From Haematobia irritans (taxonomy: Eukaryota; Arthropoda; Insecta; Diptera; Muscidae), in contig NC_134398.1 in assembly GCF_050003625.1 (NCBI RefSeq), positions 65,542,891 to 65,606,890 on the forward strand: a stretch of 64,000 nt of DNA. The letters run 5' to 3'. This document shows positions 10,931-21,431 of the stretch, piece after piece (the stretch's first letter is position 1; every line of letters begins with the position of its first letter). The position numbers and the translations under genes are program-made. Below the pieces are notes generated by a model. That model was not told where the DNA came from and searched no databases. It saw only the letters and a list, made by a program, of their open reading frames with translations.

Positions 10931-12640
10931 GTTTATATATGTACTATATTGATAATGAATGGGTTATACGGCCCAGCCGAACTTTACGCCGTGACTTGGT
11001 TCATTTTCACTCGGTCTCCTTGCCGCCTCATGCTTCAGTTACATTTTTGTTTGAGCTCCTTTTCATGGGGCATTTGAGTCGCTGATTGATTTAGTTTTCG
11101 GGACTCATTTCCTTGGTGTCCATGTTCATAACGTCGCAAAAATCAGTTCATAAACGAATAAATCAATGTTTACCAATATTTATACTTTTTATTATACAAT
11201 TCATCCTATAGTGAAATAAAACCTGATGGAAGGCCATTTTCCAAGATCACACAGATACAGCGGGATAACATCTCTCATGATAAGAGTTCTTAGGCTAATT
11301 TTTCAATTTGATATATGAAAATTGTAACTTGCTTAAACCACAACACACTCATGCAAAACTTTCAAGATAGACTTGGGATGAAAGAAGGATATTAACGATT
11401 GCTCGTTAGAATCACTTGTGACATTCACTTAACTTATCGGTACACAATGGGATTGTCCCTTCTGCTGTTTTGTACAAATGTATTTGGTTGCTGATGTACG
11501 GGCTACATGAAATAGCGAAATATTAAGAGGAGATGCGCATAGACATGAAGTAGAGTGGCAAGTGTAAATGATACATGCAACTATACATGAAATTTTCACC
11601 TGCCACATGTATGTGGTGGACAAGGCACCACAAACGACAGCATATAAATTGCTGCTGCCTCCAAACGAAGATGGATATCTTTTTGGGTCGATTAATGTGG
11701 TCAGGTTATTTATTAGCATGCAACAGTCTATGCTTGGAAAAGAGAGGCCCAACGACAACAAGCCCCATAATGACCAAGATCGTGACTAACGCTGCCTCAT
11801 TGAACGATGCCGTGCAATGCAATTTTATCAGAAAACTGATGGAGATAAACCACAAGAACGCGTCGCAGTCGCTGTCCCGCATATATTCGTTTTTTTTTTT
11901 TTTTTTGCATATCACTTGCCTGGATCGGAAATATTTTCACCAAGATTACCGACCTGGTCTCTGTGGTCGACTAGTCGTCGTACAACAGTGGGGCAAATAA
12001 ACAGCTCACCACATTGCCACATCTCTGTGAAGCTCCAACGCCGGCGGCACAAACATCAGGCCGTAAATCATGGTGATCAAAATGTGAAGATATGAATTTA
12101 TTTTCGATAAGAAAAACAAAAAAACTAACCCAACAAGAGAACCCCATTTCTGGTTTTCCTTTCCTCCAGCGGACGCATAAACATGGAAACATTTAAATAA
12201 TTTGATGTCATGATGGAACGAGTTTTGTTGTCGTCTTCTTGTTTGTTATTGTCGTTTTTGTTGTATTTAATAAATTTCTACCAAGTCTTTTGAGAGTTCA
12301 ACGCTGTAATTTTAAACTCAGCGGGAGCATTTTAAGTTAATTGTCTTTGGAATATCTATATAAGTGACAGGCTGCGAGATGGACGGACGGACGGATGGAT
12401 GAATGGGCATGCAATGTGCTAAGGTTGCTGTTTGTCGTTGAGGACTATATTGGTTCTCCATTACTTTTTCAGATGCCACCATAAGCTTGACAAGAGTCAA
12501 ATTGCCTACTGCGTGTTATGTGACATTTGTGTTCATAATATGAAATATGTGCCTCCAATGAAACATGGTCATGTTGCAAAATTGGAAATGCCAAAAACAA
12601 GCAAAGCTTTAAATCGTTGGTGATGAGATTTTATGTTCTA
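10931..12640. other. No gene identified; single-copy-looking DNA
   Basis: GC content rises between about 11540 and 12070, and several overlapping frames stay open there (longest about 140 codons). None shows a recognisable domain, and frames on both strands overlap, which argues against coding. A (T)18 run lies at 11891-11906 and a short GGAC repeat at 12380-12400. It may be host intron or intergenic DNA. Confidence 0.4.
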
Positions 12641-13235
12641 TAATTTTGTTGATTTACACAGTCGAAGCAATGACAGTAGCAGCTACCGAAGATATTTGGA
12701 ATTCCTTGGATGCTTTATTCTTGACGATACCCTGCAAGCAAATTAAAGTAATTTCTTTTATCGAAAATAATATTTCTTAAATAATGAAACTTAAAGTTGC
12801 TGCGTTAAAGCTAATTAAATAACGTTAGACACAAACATGTTAATGGTTGCCATAAACAACTTGAACAATAAAATAAAATTTTCTGCCCCGCAATAGGTTC
12901 GGTGAAAAGTTTCTTTTTATGAAGTCAAAGGAAAAATTATAATTATATAAAATAAAAAATCCCCCATGTTCCGATATTCGGAATCGAAAAATTTATTTTT
13001 GTTTAATTTGAAGAAAGTTTTACTTTTACAACTAAAAGAATCTTGTTTTACCGATTTTGATCAAATATTGGTGGTTATTATGGGAAAAAATGTTTCTTCA
13101 AAAGAAGTGTTTTATTATTTTATTTTAGAAATTTGTATTTTATTATTTTTGGACCACTCTTATAGCGACAATTTATTTGAGTGTATAAATATCCCTTTAG
13201 ACTTTGATAGTGTGATCTAAAACAAAAAAATAAAG
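12641..13235. other. AT-rich DNA, nothing recognised
   Basis: There is one 84-codon open frame (12966-13220) rich in Phe, Leu and Lys. This is what random AT-rich sequence gives, and no domain is visible. Confidence 0.45.
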
Positions 13236-13525
13236 TTTTTAAAGTTATTTATAGAAAAATAAGTCAACATTTTATTTCTAAAAATAATTTTGTCAAAATA
13301 TTCTTTTTAAAAAAAATTTTGTAAAAAAATTTATTTCTATAGAAAATTTTTTCAATAATTTATTTCTTAGAAAATCTTGTCAAATTTTTATTTCTATAGA
13401 AAATTTTGACATTTTATTTCTATAGAAATTTTTCAAAATTGTATTTCTGTTGAAAATTTTTTCAAAATTTTATTTCCATAGAAAATTTTGATAAATTTTA
13501 TTTCTATAGGAAAGCGAAGTTACAC
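13236..13525 (-). repeat. Orphan 29-bp A/T microsatellite array of HINE-1 type
   Basis: About nine imperfect units of TTTTATTTCTATAGAAAATT with ATTTTGTCAAAA spacers. The same unit forms the internal array of the HINE-1 copies at 16349-16570 and 35990-36235. No HINE-1 termini flank it here, so it is either a remnant of a decayed copy or an independent expansion. Confidence 0.8.
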
Positions 13526-13969
13526 TGACAGAACAGTTTTCTTTTGTAAGGGACTACATTTTAGAGAGACGAAGATTTATTTTGCCTTAAAAAAAATATA
13601 TTTCAGAAAAAATTAAACATGTTTAGAAAAATCTGCGAATTTATTTGATCTTAAAGAAAATACTTTATGACATAAGTTATTTTTTTTCGGAAGGAATGTA
13701 TTTTTTGTCCGTCTGTAAACTGATACGTTTTGACTGGTGATCGATTTTAATTTTTTTTTCTGTTATGATGAAGTGATAGTGGTACATCTGTTAGATTTAT
13801 TTTGTAAAAGTGGAAATTTATAAGTTAAGTTCTACTTGTATGTATGTAATTAATTTATGGAATAAAAATTAACTTTTTACAAAAGTCAACAATACAATAT
13901 TAAAGATTTTTCAAAGAAAATTTAATTAAATTTTTATTAAATTAATTTTTTTTAATTAAGAAAACCACG

Positions 13970-14937
13970 TTTTACTTTGAAGTATCTTTTATATGTTGGA
14001 TTTTAAAATCGACATTCATTTAGGTATGCGTGGATAGCTTTTTATACCAATTTTAATATTAAAGAGTCTAGATTTAAAGCTAAACATCTCTTTAAAATTG
14101 TCTTAATTTTGAAGCAGCAGTAACGCTTGAGGGTCAAAATCTTTGGCTCAAACTAAACTTTTGTGGGAACATATTTAGGTGTATTCCATATTGATCAATT
14201 ACGACTCATAATTTCCTCTTCGTTTTCTTGACTGTTCCACAACGTCAGAATTAATCCATAGTAAGTATTTTTTGTTTTATGAAAATCTTATCAAATTCTC
14301 GTTATTTTAATAACGCATTATGGATATCTCAGAAGAAGTAATACAATTTAGTTTAGTATAAAAATTTATAAATTTACAATTTGGTTACACATTTTATTTA
14401 TCGAAATTCCATTTGCAATATATTAACACGGCTAATTACGTAAAAGTAAATCCCAGTTAAAAAATTCAAATTATAACAGATACTTCAAAATAAAAAATAG
14501 GTGTCTTAATTCGAAAATAGGAAAAGTGATATGGTTGTGCAAATTTATTAAGGCAAAGTCAACTATCGAAGATTTTTGGAGATTTCCACATTGGGTTTAG
14601 TGAATAATCCGAATTTATTCTGATAATTGGTTGATGATTTCACTCTTACTGGGTTGCTTGAAAAAACTTAAACCAAAGATTAAAAACCCTCAAAATATGT
14701 CGTAGCCTGTACTTGAAGCTTTTTTATCTTTAATCTCAATATTCAATATCTCAGTTAATTTAAAGATTATTTCTTTGAATCAAAAATGTTTTTTATTCTA
14801 TCTATTTTAACTGAGGAATGGAAATTTGAAATTTTCGTGTCCAAAATTGCAAACATTAATTTAATTAAAATGTCCTTAATGTTGTGTAAATTGTGTTCCT
14901 AAAATTTAATTCTGTTGTTTTTCTGTGTACTCTTAGT
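13970..14937 (+). mobile_element. Decayed MITE of the CACTGAAAA family, long copy
   Basis: Phrases such as TACTTCAAAATAAAAAATAG, AACCAAAGATTAAAAACCCT, CTTGAAGCTTTTTTATCTTT and ATCTCAGTTAATTTAAAGA occur in the same order as in the copies at 17696 and 55375. The right end reads TTTTTCTGTGTA. The left end is uncertain, and the element carries private insertions. Nothing is encoded. Confidence 0.5.
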
Positions 14938-16138
14938 GGTTTCAATCATTTTTTTATAATTTATTTATTTAAAATAAATAAATTTTAATTAAATCCAAAA
15001 AAATTTTTCAATGTTTTCTTTATATTAGATTTAGGATACTAATCTCTTAAAGTTACGCCAATTTTTCATAATATTAGGAAACACAATATAAAAAATAATT
15101 TTTATATTGATATTTTGCATCTTTGGAAGATTAAACAGCTTTAACTATAGGCTAAGACTTGTTTTTCATTATTCACTGAAATTTTTTTTTTTAATTAAAA
15201 TTATTTGTATAAGGAATTTTGTTCGTAAATAACTTTAGTAAAAGCATAACAATTATTATATTGCTTAATTTTAAATCAAAAATTTTATAGAAGTCAGATA
15301 GACTCTATTGTTCGAGTAGTATGATAAGATTTCGGTAATTACCAGTTTGCATATCAATCTCCCTCATTGTTGTTCATCCAAATGAAATCGTGTATTTCGA
15401 GATTCCCATTTTATCTGTGGCTTTCTTTTAAGTTGTCGCTGCTTTTGCCTGGGCGATTAATAATTATCAACAGTTGCCACGACGGTGGTCTCCCACTTTG
15501 AAAAATCACTTTGCTTGTTTTGTTTTTCGTTGAACATAAAAAGATGTGGTTTGCGGCAAACGCAGTTGTAGATATATCGAAACATTTAGACCATGGCTGC
15601 GGAGTAGACATTCACCAGGCATGAGAAGAATCCTCCAGCAATAAAACATCAGACGAAAGTGATCTCAACTGTGGCAGAACACACAGAACTCCTTCTGAAA
15701 TAAGTGGTACCCCATACAGGCTGATGACTGACGACATTGGTGTTGGTGGGTTTTGTGGTGATAATGCTTCTGCCTGTCAGTTCTTCGTTTTGAAACGAGC
15801 GGTGTTGTTACTGCTGCTGATGTTCTTTAAATTGCCTGCCACTTGAGTATTTTCTGTTTGGTCAGAGATCAAGATGTTTTTGTTGTTGCTGTTGTTCTGT
15901 TGGTTGTCGAAACATCATTCGCTCACTTTATCCCTTTGACATTTAAATTAATGCCTTTGCATGTGTTTTTCTTGTATCTTTCACTTCACTTCTTCATCTT
16001 TCACGTGGTGTTATTATTAAGTCTTTCTTTGTCACATAGGGATGTCTTTGTTGAAATAAATGTAAGTATGTTGGAATGCAGTGAATTCACATAGAAAAAT
16101 ATTGACCTAATCTTTAAAAAAAAAGAAATTTTAGTAAA
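14938..16138. other. No gene identified
   Basis: AT-rich to about 15350. From 15400 to 16090 the composition is more balanced with short GTT/GTTGCT triplet runs (15875-15905). No convincing coding frame is present. Confidence 0.4.
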
Positions 16139-17508
16139 AACAAGTATATACGGCCGTAAGTTCGGCCAGGCCGAAGCTTATGTACCCTCCACCATGGATT
16201 GCGTAGAAACTTCTACTGAAGACTGTCATCCACAATCGAATTACTTGGGTTGCGGTAACTTTTGCCGATGACAAGGTATCTTAAAACTTCCTAATACCGT
16301 AATATACCACGTAGTCCATAGGTGGTATATATTAAACTTAAACAAAATAAAATTTTGACAACATTTTCTATAGAAGTAAAATTTGGACAAAATTTTCTAT
16401 AGAAATACGATTTTAACAAAATTTTCTATAGAAATAAAATTTTGAAAAACTATTCTATAGAAATAAAATTTTTACTAAATTTTCAAAAGATTTAAAATTT
16501 TAACAACATTCTCTATAGAATTAAAATTTTGACAACATTTTCTACAGAAATAAAATTTCGACAAATTTTGCTAATTGTTTTTGCTCGAGTGGCAAGCATG
16601 ATTATGAACCGATATGGACCAATTTTTGTGTAATTGGGGATCGGCTATATATAATTATAGACCGATACGGACCAATTTTGGCATGGTTATTAGCGGCCAT
16701 ATATTAACACCGCATTGCAAATTTCAACCGGATCGGATGAATTTTGCTCGTCAAAGTGGCTCCGGAGTTCAAATCTGGGTATCGGTTTATATAGGGGCTA
16801 TATATAATTATGGACTGATATGGACCAATTTTTGAATAGTTCTTAGAGACTATATACTAATATCATGTACCAAATTTCAGCCTGATCGAATGAAATTTGC
16901 TACTCTTAGAGGATCCGCAAACCAAATCTGGGAATCGGTTTATATGGGGGCTATATATAATTATGGGCCGATATGGACCAATTTTTGAATGGTTGTTAGA
17001 GACCATATACTAACACCATGTACCAAATTTCAACCGGATCATATGAATTTTGCTCCTCTAAGAGGCTCTGCAAGCCAAATGGGGGGATCGGTTTATATGG
17101 GGCTATATATAATTATGGACCGATATGGACCCATTTTTGCATGGTTGTTAGAGACCATATAGTAACACCATGTACCAAATTTCAGCCGGATCGGATGAAA
17201 TTTGCTTCTTTTAGAGCAATCGCAAGCCAAATTTGGGGGTCTATACGTAAAAGTGGACCGATATGGCCCATTTGCAATACCATCCGACCTACATCAATAA
17301 CAACTACTTGTGCCAAGTTCCGATAGCTTGTTTCGTTCGGAAGTTAGCGTGATTTCAACAGACGGACGGACGGACATGCTCAGATCGACTCAGAATATCA
17401 CCACGACCCAGAATATATATACTTTATGGGGTCTTAGAGCAATATTTCGATGTGTTACAAACGGAATGACAAAGTTAATATACCCCCATCCTATGGTGGA
17501 GAGTATAA
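16139..17508 (+). mobile_element. HINE-1, complete copy with both termini
   Basis: This is the reference copy. The 5' end is AACAAGTATATACGGCCGTA, then a hairpin TTCGGCCAGGCCGAA, then TGTACCCTCCACCATGG. A 29-bp A/T microsatellite follows (16349-16570), then about five array units with open 153-bp periodicity. The conserved 3' block has GACGGACGGACGGACATG and ATATATATACTTTATGGGGT, and the 3' hairpin is ATACCCCCATCCTATGGTGG (17478-17507). CCCTCCACCAT near the 5' end is the inverted copy of the 3' hairpin arm, the subterminal inverted repeat expected of Helentron-associated elements. No protein is encoded. Confidence 0.85.
16349..16570 (+). repeat. 29-bp A/T microsatellite inside HINE-1
   Basis: Seven or so imperfect units of ATTTTCTATAGAAATAAAAT separated by TTTGACAA. 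DINE-1-type elements also carry short tandem repeats between their ends. Confidence 0.85.
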
Positions 17509-17670
17509 AAAAGTTCATTAGTTTTGATTTAAAAATTGTATTTCTTAAATTTAGTACTCGAATCTTAAAAATTGGCGTTCGTTCGTTAAAGTTTTAAGTC
17601 AAACGTATCTTTAAAGTAAAGAAAAACATGTTTGATTTTAAATTAACAATAAAAAAGCATCAAATCATAG

Positions 17671-18603
17671 GGAGCCACCGTGGTGCAATCGTTTACTCAA
17701 AAAAAAGTTTACTTGGATTCAAAGATGCGGGTTCTTTAAAATAAGGATTTTTTTTTTGCGACCTATCTGGCTTTAAATCTAGGACCTATAAAATAAAATT
17801 AGGATATAGATCTCATTTATCGAATTGTCATTCCATTTTTCCGGTATATTAATAAAGTTATTCACGTACAAACAAATACCAGTTTAAAAATCCAAATTAT
17901 GATGGATACTTCGAAGTAAAAAATATTTTATTAATTCCAAAAAAGCTTTAAACCGAAAATGCTAAATCCTCAAAATAAGTTTTAGCCTTTATTTGAAGCG
18001 TTTTTATCTTAAATCTAAAGATTCAATATTTCAGTTAATATAAGGACGATTTCTTTAAATCAAAAATGTGTTTCTTTACTTTAAAGAAACGCAACTTTAA
18101 CGGACGGATTCAAATTTACAAAATTTGTGTCTTAAATTTAATGAAAAAAAAATTGAAACAAAGATTATAAACTTTATTTTAATTAAAATTTCATTATTTT
18201 TAAGAAATTTGGCCTCAGTAATTTGTAAGTTGCGCATCCTAAAATTTAGGTTGCGTAATTTTTAATATTACGTATATATTTTTTCAGTGTTAGCATTTTT
18301 TTCATGTTAGCATGCCCCCTTGCATACAAAGAGTCGTGGGTTCAACCCTTGCATCGACCGAACACCAAAAACGTGGATTATCCCCTCTCAGTAATGGTGT
18401 TTACATATCTGAGTGTTTCAAAGCTTCTCTAAGTGGTTTCACAGCAATGTTATAAAAATGTGGTCACTTGTCATTGATCTCAACATAGAATCGGGCAGCA
18501 CTCCGTGATAAGAGAGAAGTTCACCACTGTGGTATCACATTGGAACTGAATAGTCTAGGTGAGCCTGAAATATCGGGCTCCCACAATATCTAACCTAATC
18601 TAG
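17671..18603 (+). mobile_element. tRNA-derived SINE split by a MITE
   Basis: The SINE head GCCACCGTGGTGCAATCG (17671-17692) is cut off after TTA. It resumes at 18290 with TTAGCAT, a short local duplication, and then GTCGTGGGTTCAACCC (B-box region). The rest matches the full copy at 46190-46536 through GGTATCACATTGGAAC to CCACAATATCTAACCTAATC. It is diverged and not expected to be active. The insert is 17696-18289. Confidence 0.85.
17696..18289. mobile_element. 594-bp MITE with TTA target duplication
   Basis: TTA lies on both sides (17693-17695 and 18290-18292), and the intact SINE reads TTAGCATG at this point. The right end is TTTTTTCAGTG (CACTGAAAAAA reversed). The left end, CTCAAAAAAAAGT, is a weak inverted match. 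A 3-bp duplication with CACTG ends is suggestive of the CACTA/CMC superfamily, though TTA would also fit PIF/Harbinger. No protein is encoded. Other copies lie at 13970, 36783 and 55375. Confidence 0.7.
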
Positions 18604-19330
18604 GCTTATACGTATTTTGAGGAATTTGCATCTTTTCCTTCAGAAAAAAGTGAACGAAATTAAACTTTAACTTAGTTCACGAAAATTAGTCGATTTTAGT
18701 TAAATTTTCCTTATTTTAATTATTTTTTACTTACTTTAATGACGAGAACTAAAAATGAGAAAAAAGTTGTATATAAGTGAAGTGCAAAATTTTACTGAAT
18801 TTGAAAATAGATCATATTTTCCTAAAATGGGTGAAATTTATTTAAAATGCGTTCAAAACGTTCTGAATAAGTAAATTTTTCTTAAATTGTGTCTGTCTTG
18901 AACTTCACATAGCGCTAAAGGCATTTAAACAATTTTTAACTAAAATTTTTGTTCTTTATAAGATGAAATTTTCTTCAAAAACAAAAATTATTATTTTTAA
19001 AACATTTTCTTCAATTTGAAAAAAAATATATAAACTTATGTGCATCATGTTGCAATTAGTTAAATATTTATTTAAAACTTTCTCAAATAAACCAACATTT
19101 TCATTCATGGTTTCACTTTTTCCTGGGTTTATTTATTTATTTTGTTTCTTTTGAAATTGAGAAACATTTTTTTAATTTGAAGTATTTATTTTAACCAAGC
19201 AAAATCCGTGATCCTCTATCGAGTTTTTTCACATCCGATGCAATCCTTTTGAACAAATCTTAGAAAGTACGGAATTAGGCCGTTTTAAGTGAAAATTTAA
19301 GTTTTGGACAATTAAATTTCGCAAAAAAGA
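18604..19330. other. AT-rich DNA, nothing recognised
   Basis: No coding frame, RNA gene or shared repeat phrase is seen. Confidence 0.45.
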
Positions 19331-19339
19331 ATAGAAAAT

Positions 19340-19420
19340 CAATAAAAAAATTCATCTCCGCTGGGATTTGAACCTGTGCCGTTTGACTTTTTCACTTCCA
19401 TGGAAGTTCTTTTGAGAAGG
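19340..19420 (-). repeat. tRNA-like SINE head (minus strand)
   Basis: Read on the minus strand this contains GGCACAGGTTCAAATCCCAG followed by CGGAGATGA. GGTTCAAATCC fits a Pol III B box. The upstream half decays quickly and no cloverleaf closes, so it is not a tRNA gene. A weaker repeat of the same words lies at 19545-19590. Confidence 0.5.
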
Positions 19421-19683
19421 TTTTGCAAATTACGATCATTTTTATTTTTTGTTGATTTTTAATGGAAAAAAATATATGTCGAAAAAAACGCAAAGAAAAG
19501 ATACATAAAAAATATTTTTTTTTGCAAATATTGAATAAAAAATCTCCGCTGGTGAGATTTTAACCAGTGTTCTTTATTTTTTTCATTCATAATAATAAAG
19601 AACATTTCAAGAAGTACTTAGAATGACATGCCGTGGTATCATATTAGGTTCATGTCGCAAGGTTTTGAATAGACGTTTTGATG

Positions 19684-19770
19684 CATTATGTTCAATGGCT
19701 GAGTGTGCTAAGGCGTTCTGTTATGGTGCCAACAAACCCAGGTTCAACTCCCGGTGGAAGCGAAGAAGTT
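19684..19770 (+). repeat. Leu/Ser-type tRNA-like SINE head (plus strand)
   Basis: ATGGCTGAGTGTGCTAAGGC is a good A box of the class II (Leu/Ser) kind, and GGTTCAACTCCCGGTGG gives the B box about 50 bp later. The spacing fits a tRNA-derived Pol III promoter. There is no closed acceptor stem, so it is read as a SINE head and not a gene. It is unlike the two other tRNA-derived modules in the window. Confidence 0.6.
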
Positions 19771-20144
19771 TTTCAATTTGTAAAAATTAGATAATAAGAT
19801 AATAAAAGTGTAACAAAAAATAGTGATAAAATTAAAAAGTGAAATTGGAAAAAAAATTTGTTTTTTAGTTTTTTAAATTTCTTCATCCAAATGAACTTCC
19901 AAGGCACAACTTCCGTCCTATGACAAGCCCATGTAAAATTCATTGTAGATGATCCAAGTTTGCACTATTTCCGGACTACAAATTGGGGTTGCAAACTACT
20001 TTTTTGGAAGCTCTTTTTTTGCTGGGAATGTGAATAGAAAAAACAATATTCGTAGAATGGAAAAATTCGTCGTAGAAAAGACCGCCATCCACATTCGAGA
20101 TGCTCAAGAGGCTCCGAAAGTCAAATCTGGGGATCGGTTCATAT

Positions 20145-20853
20145 TAGAGGTGTGCACGTGACACGAAATTATCATGACTCAAGAAAATTTTCGTGGCTCA
20201 CGCGTGAGTCACGCTAATGGCATCAGAGTGAGCGTGATTAACAAACCAAATGTCGTGCGTGAGCGTGAGTCTCGAAAATAATGTCTTTGTGAGTGTGCTT
20301 GAGTAACGAATTTCGGAAAAATACGAACAAAATAAGAGTTTAATGACGCTCCCGATTTTAATCACTCTCTAAGGTAAGGTAAGCTCCCTAAGGTAAATTA
20401 GGGCCTTTTCGAAACCGAAACATTTTACTAGCATTGTTAAAAATTTAGCGTAAATCGAGGTGAGTATGATTTCACTAAGTAAGAAATTTTACATTTGTTA
20501 AAAAATCTTCACATTTACGACATCACTAGGCTTGTTTGTTGTTATATCAAAACAAACAAAAAGTAGTTTTATTTGTTAAAGAAATGAGTACACCAAATTA
20601 GCAATTGTTTTTCACCATAGTAAATTGATAACTCACCATAGTAAAAAGTTTCGGTTTCGAACAGGCCCTTACTCATAAAATTATTCGTGAGTCACAACAG
20701 TTTTCGTGAGTCATGATATTTTCGTGCGTGAGTACAAAGTTTCTCTTCGTGAGTGTGTGTGAGCGTGAGTCGTACAAACCAATATCGCTCGTGAGTAAGA
20801 TTTTTCCATCGTGAGCGTGCGTGAGTAAAATATTACTCAGGTGCACACCTCTA
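20145..20853. mobile_element. hAT non-autonomous element with CGTGAGT subterminal repeats
   Basis: The ends are TAGAGGTGTGCAC (left) and its complement GTGCACACCTCTA (right). The 8-bp flanks GTTCATAT (20137-20144) and GTTTATAT (20854-20861) differ at one base, giving the 8-bp duplication of hAT elements. Both arms are crowded with CGTGAGT and GTGAGCGTGA words in both orientations (about 20 in 700 bp), as expected of transposase-binding repeats. The middle includes single-copy AT-rich sequence. No transposase is encoded. Related copies are at 33976-34243, 49272-49318 and 56179-56825. Confidence 0.85.
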
Positions 20854-20862
20854 GTTTATATG

Positions 20863-21157
20863 CACAGAAAAAAGAATTTTTTTTGTCTTCAATCAAAAAA
20901 TTAATTGATCCAATTAACTTTTAAATGAAATGTCATCAATCACAGAAATGATAGTATCAATCACTAAACTCAATTAAACAGTTAATTGTTCCAATTAAGA
21001 AATAATTGGTACAATTAATTGTTGTGATTGATTCTTGTTTCAATTAAAAATTTTGGTGAACCAATAAAAATGTTAATTCAATATCTTTTAAAAATCAATT
21101 AAAATTTTAATTGGAAATCGATGATATTTTTGGAAATTAGTAATATTCTTTTCCGTG
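20863..21157. mobile_element. 295-bp AATTAATTG-rich MITE with CAC ends
   Basis: The left end CACAGAAAAAAGAATTT faces the right end TTCTTTTCCGTG, an imperfect TIR. TG (20861-20862) and TA (21158-21159) flank it, probably a 2-bp duplication with one change. The interior repeats AATTAATTGATCCAATTAA-like words on both strands. It inserted into the HINE-1 phrase TTATATGGGGGC. Related pieces lie near 24780-26441, 33589-33795, 34500-34860 and 54480-54676. Confidence 0.7.
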
Positions 21158-21344
21158 TAGGGGCTATATACAATGATGGACTGATACGGACCAATTTGTG
21201 CACAGTTGTTAGAGGGCATATACTAATATCACATACCCAAAGCTTTAGACTACTGGCGGACCTGGAAAACGTTAACTTAAGCAGTCTGCTAATGTTTTTG
21301 GAACAATCAAGTTGGTTCAACAGAAGAAATTAATCGGTTGAATT

Positions 21345-21431
21345 CAACGGGAAAAACCCAGAAGTGTGGTATCACAATGGACTGAATAACATAGTCTAAG
21401 TGGGCTTAAATCAAATGGGGTTGCCACTTTA
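21345..21431 (+). mobile_element. SINE 3' fragment
   Basis: GAAGTGTGGTATCACAATGG, ACTGAATAACATAGTCTAAG and TGGGCTTAAATC match the 3' third of the SINE at 46190-46536. The CCTAA tail is not kept. Confidence 0.7.

Larger units (their letters stand above)
20050..21290 (+). mobile_element. HINE-1 remnant split by two insertions
   Basis: The HINE-1 pieces are 20050-20144 (GAGGCTCCGAAAGTC, CTGGGGATCGGTTCATAT) and 21158-21290 (GGGGCTATATACAATGATGG, CACAGTTGTTAGAGG). Joined, they restore the unit phrase GGTTTATATGGGGGCTATAT. The gap is filled by a hAT element and a MITE. Confidence 0.8.

Noticed and set aside
11575..12000. 141-codon open frame as a possible host gene
   Set aside because: Overlaps open frames on both strands, runs through a poly-T tract giving poly-Phe, and has no recognisable domain.
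13236..13525. CRISPR-like regularly spaced repeats
   Set aside because: Units are adjacent A/T microsatellite copies without unique spacers, in a eukaryotic transposon context.
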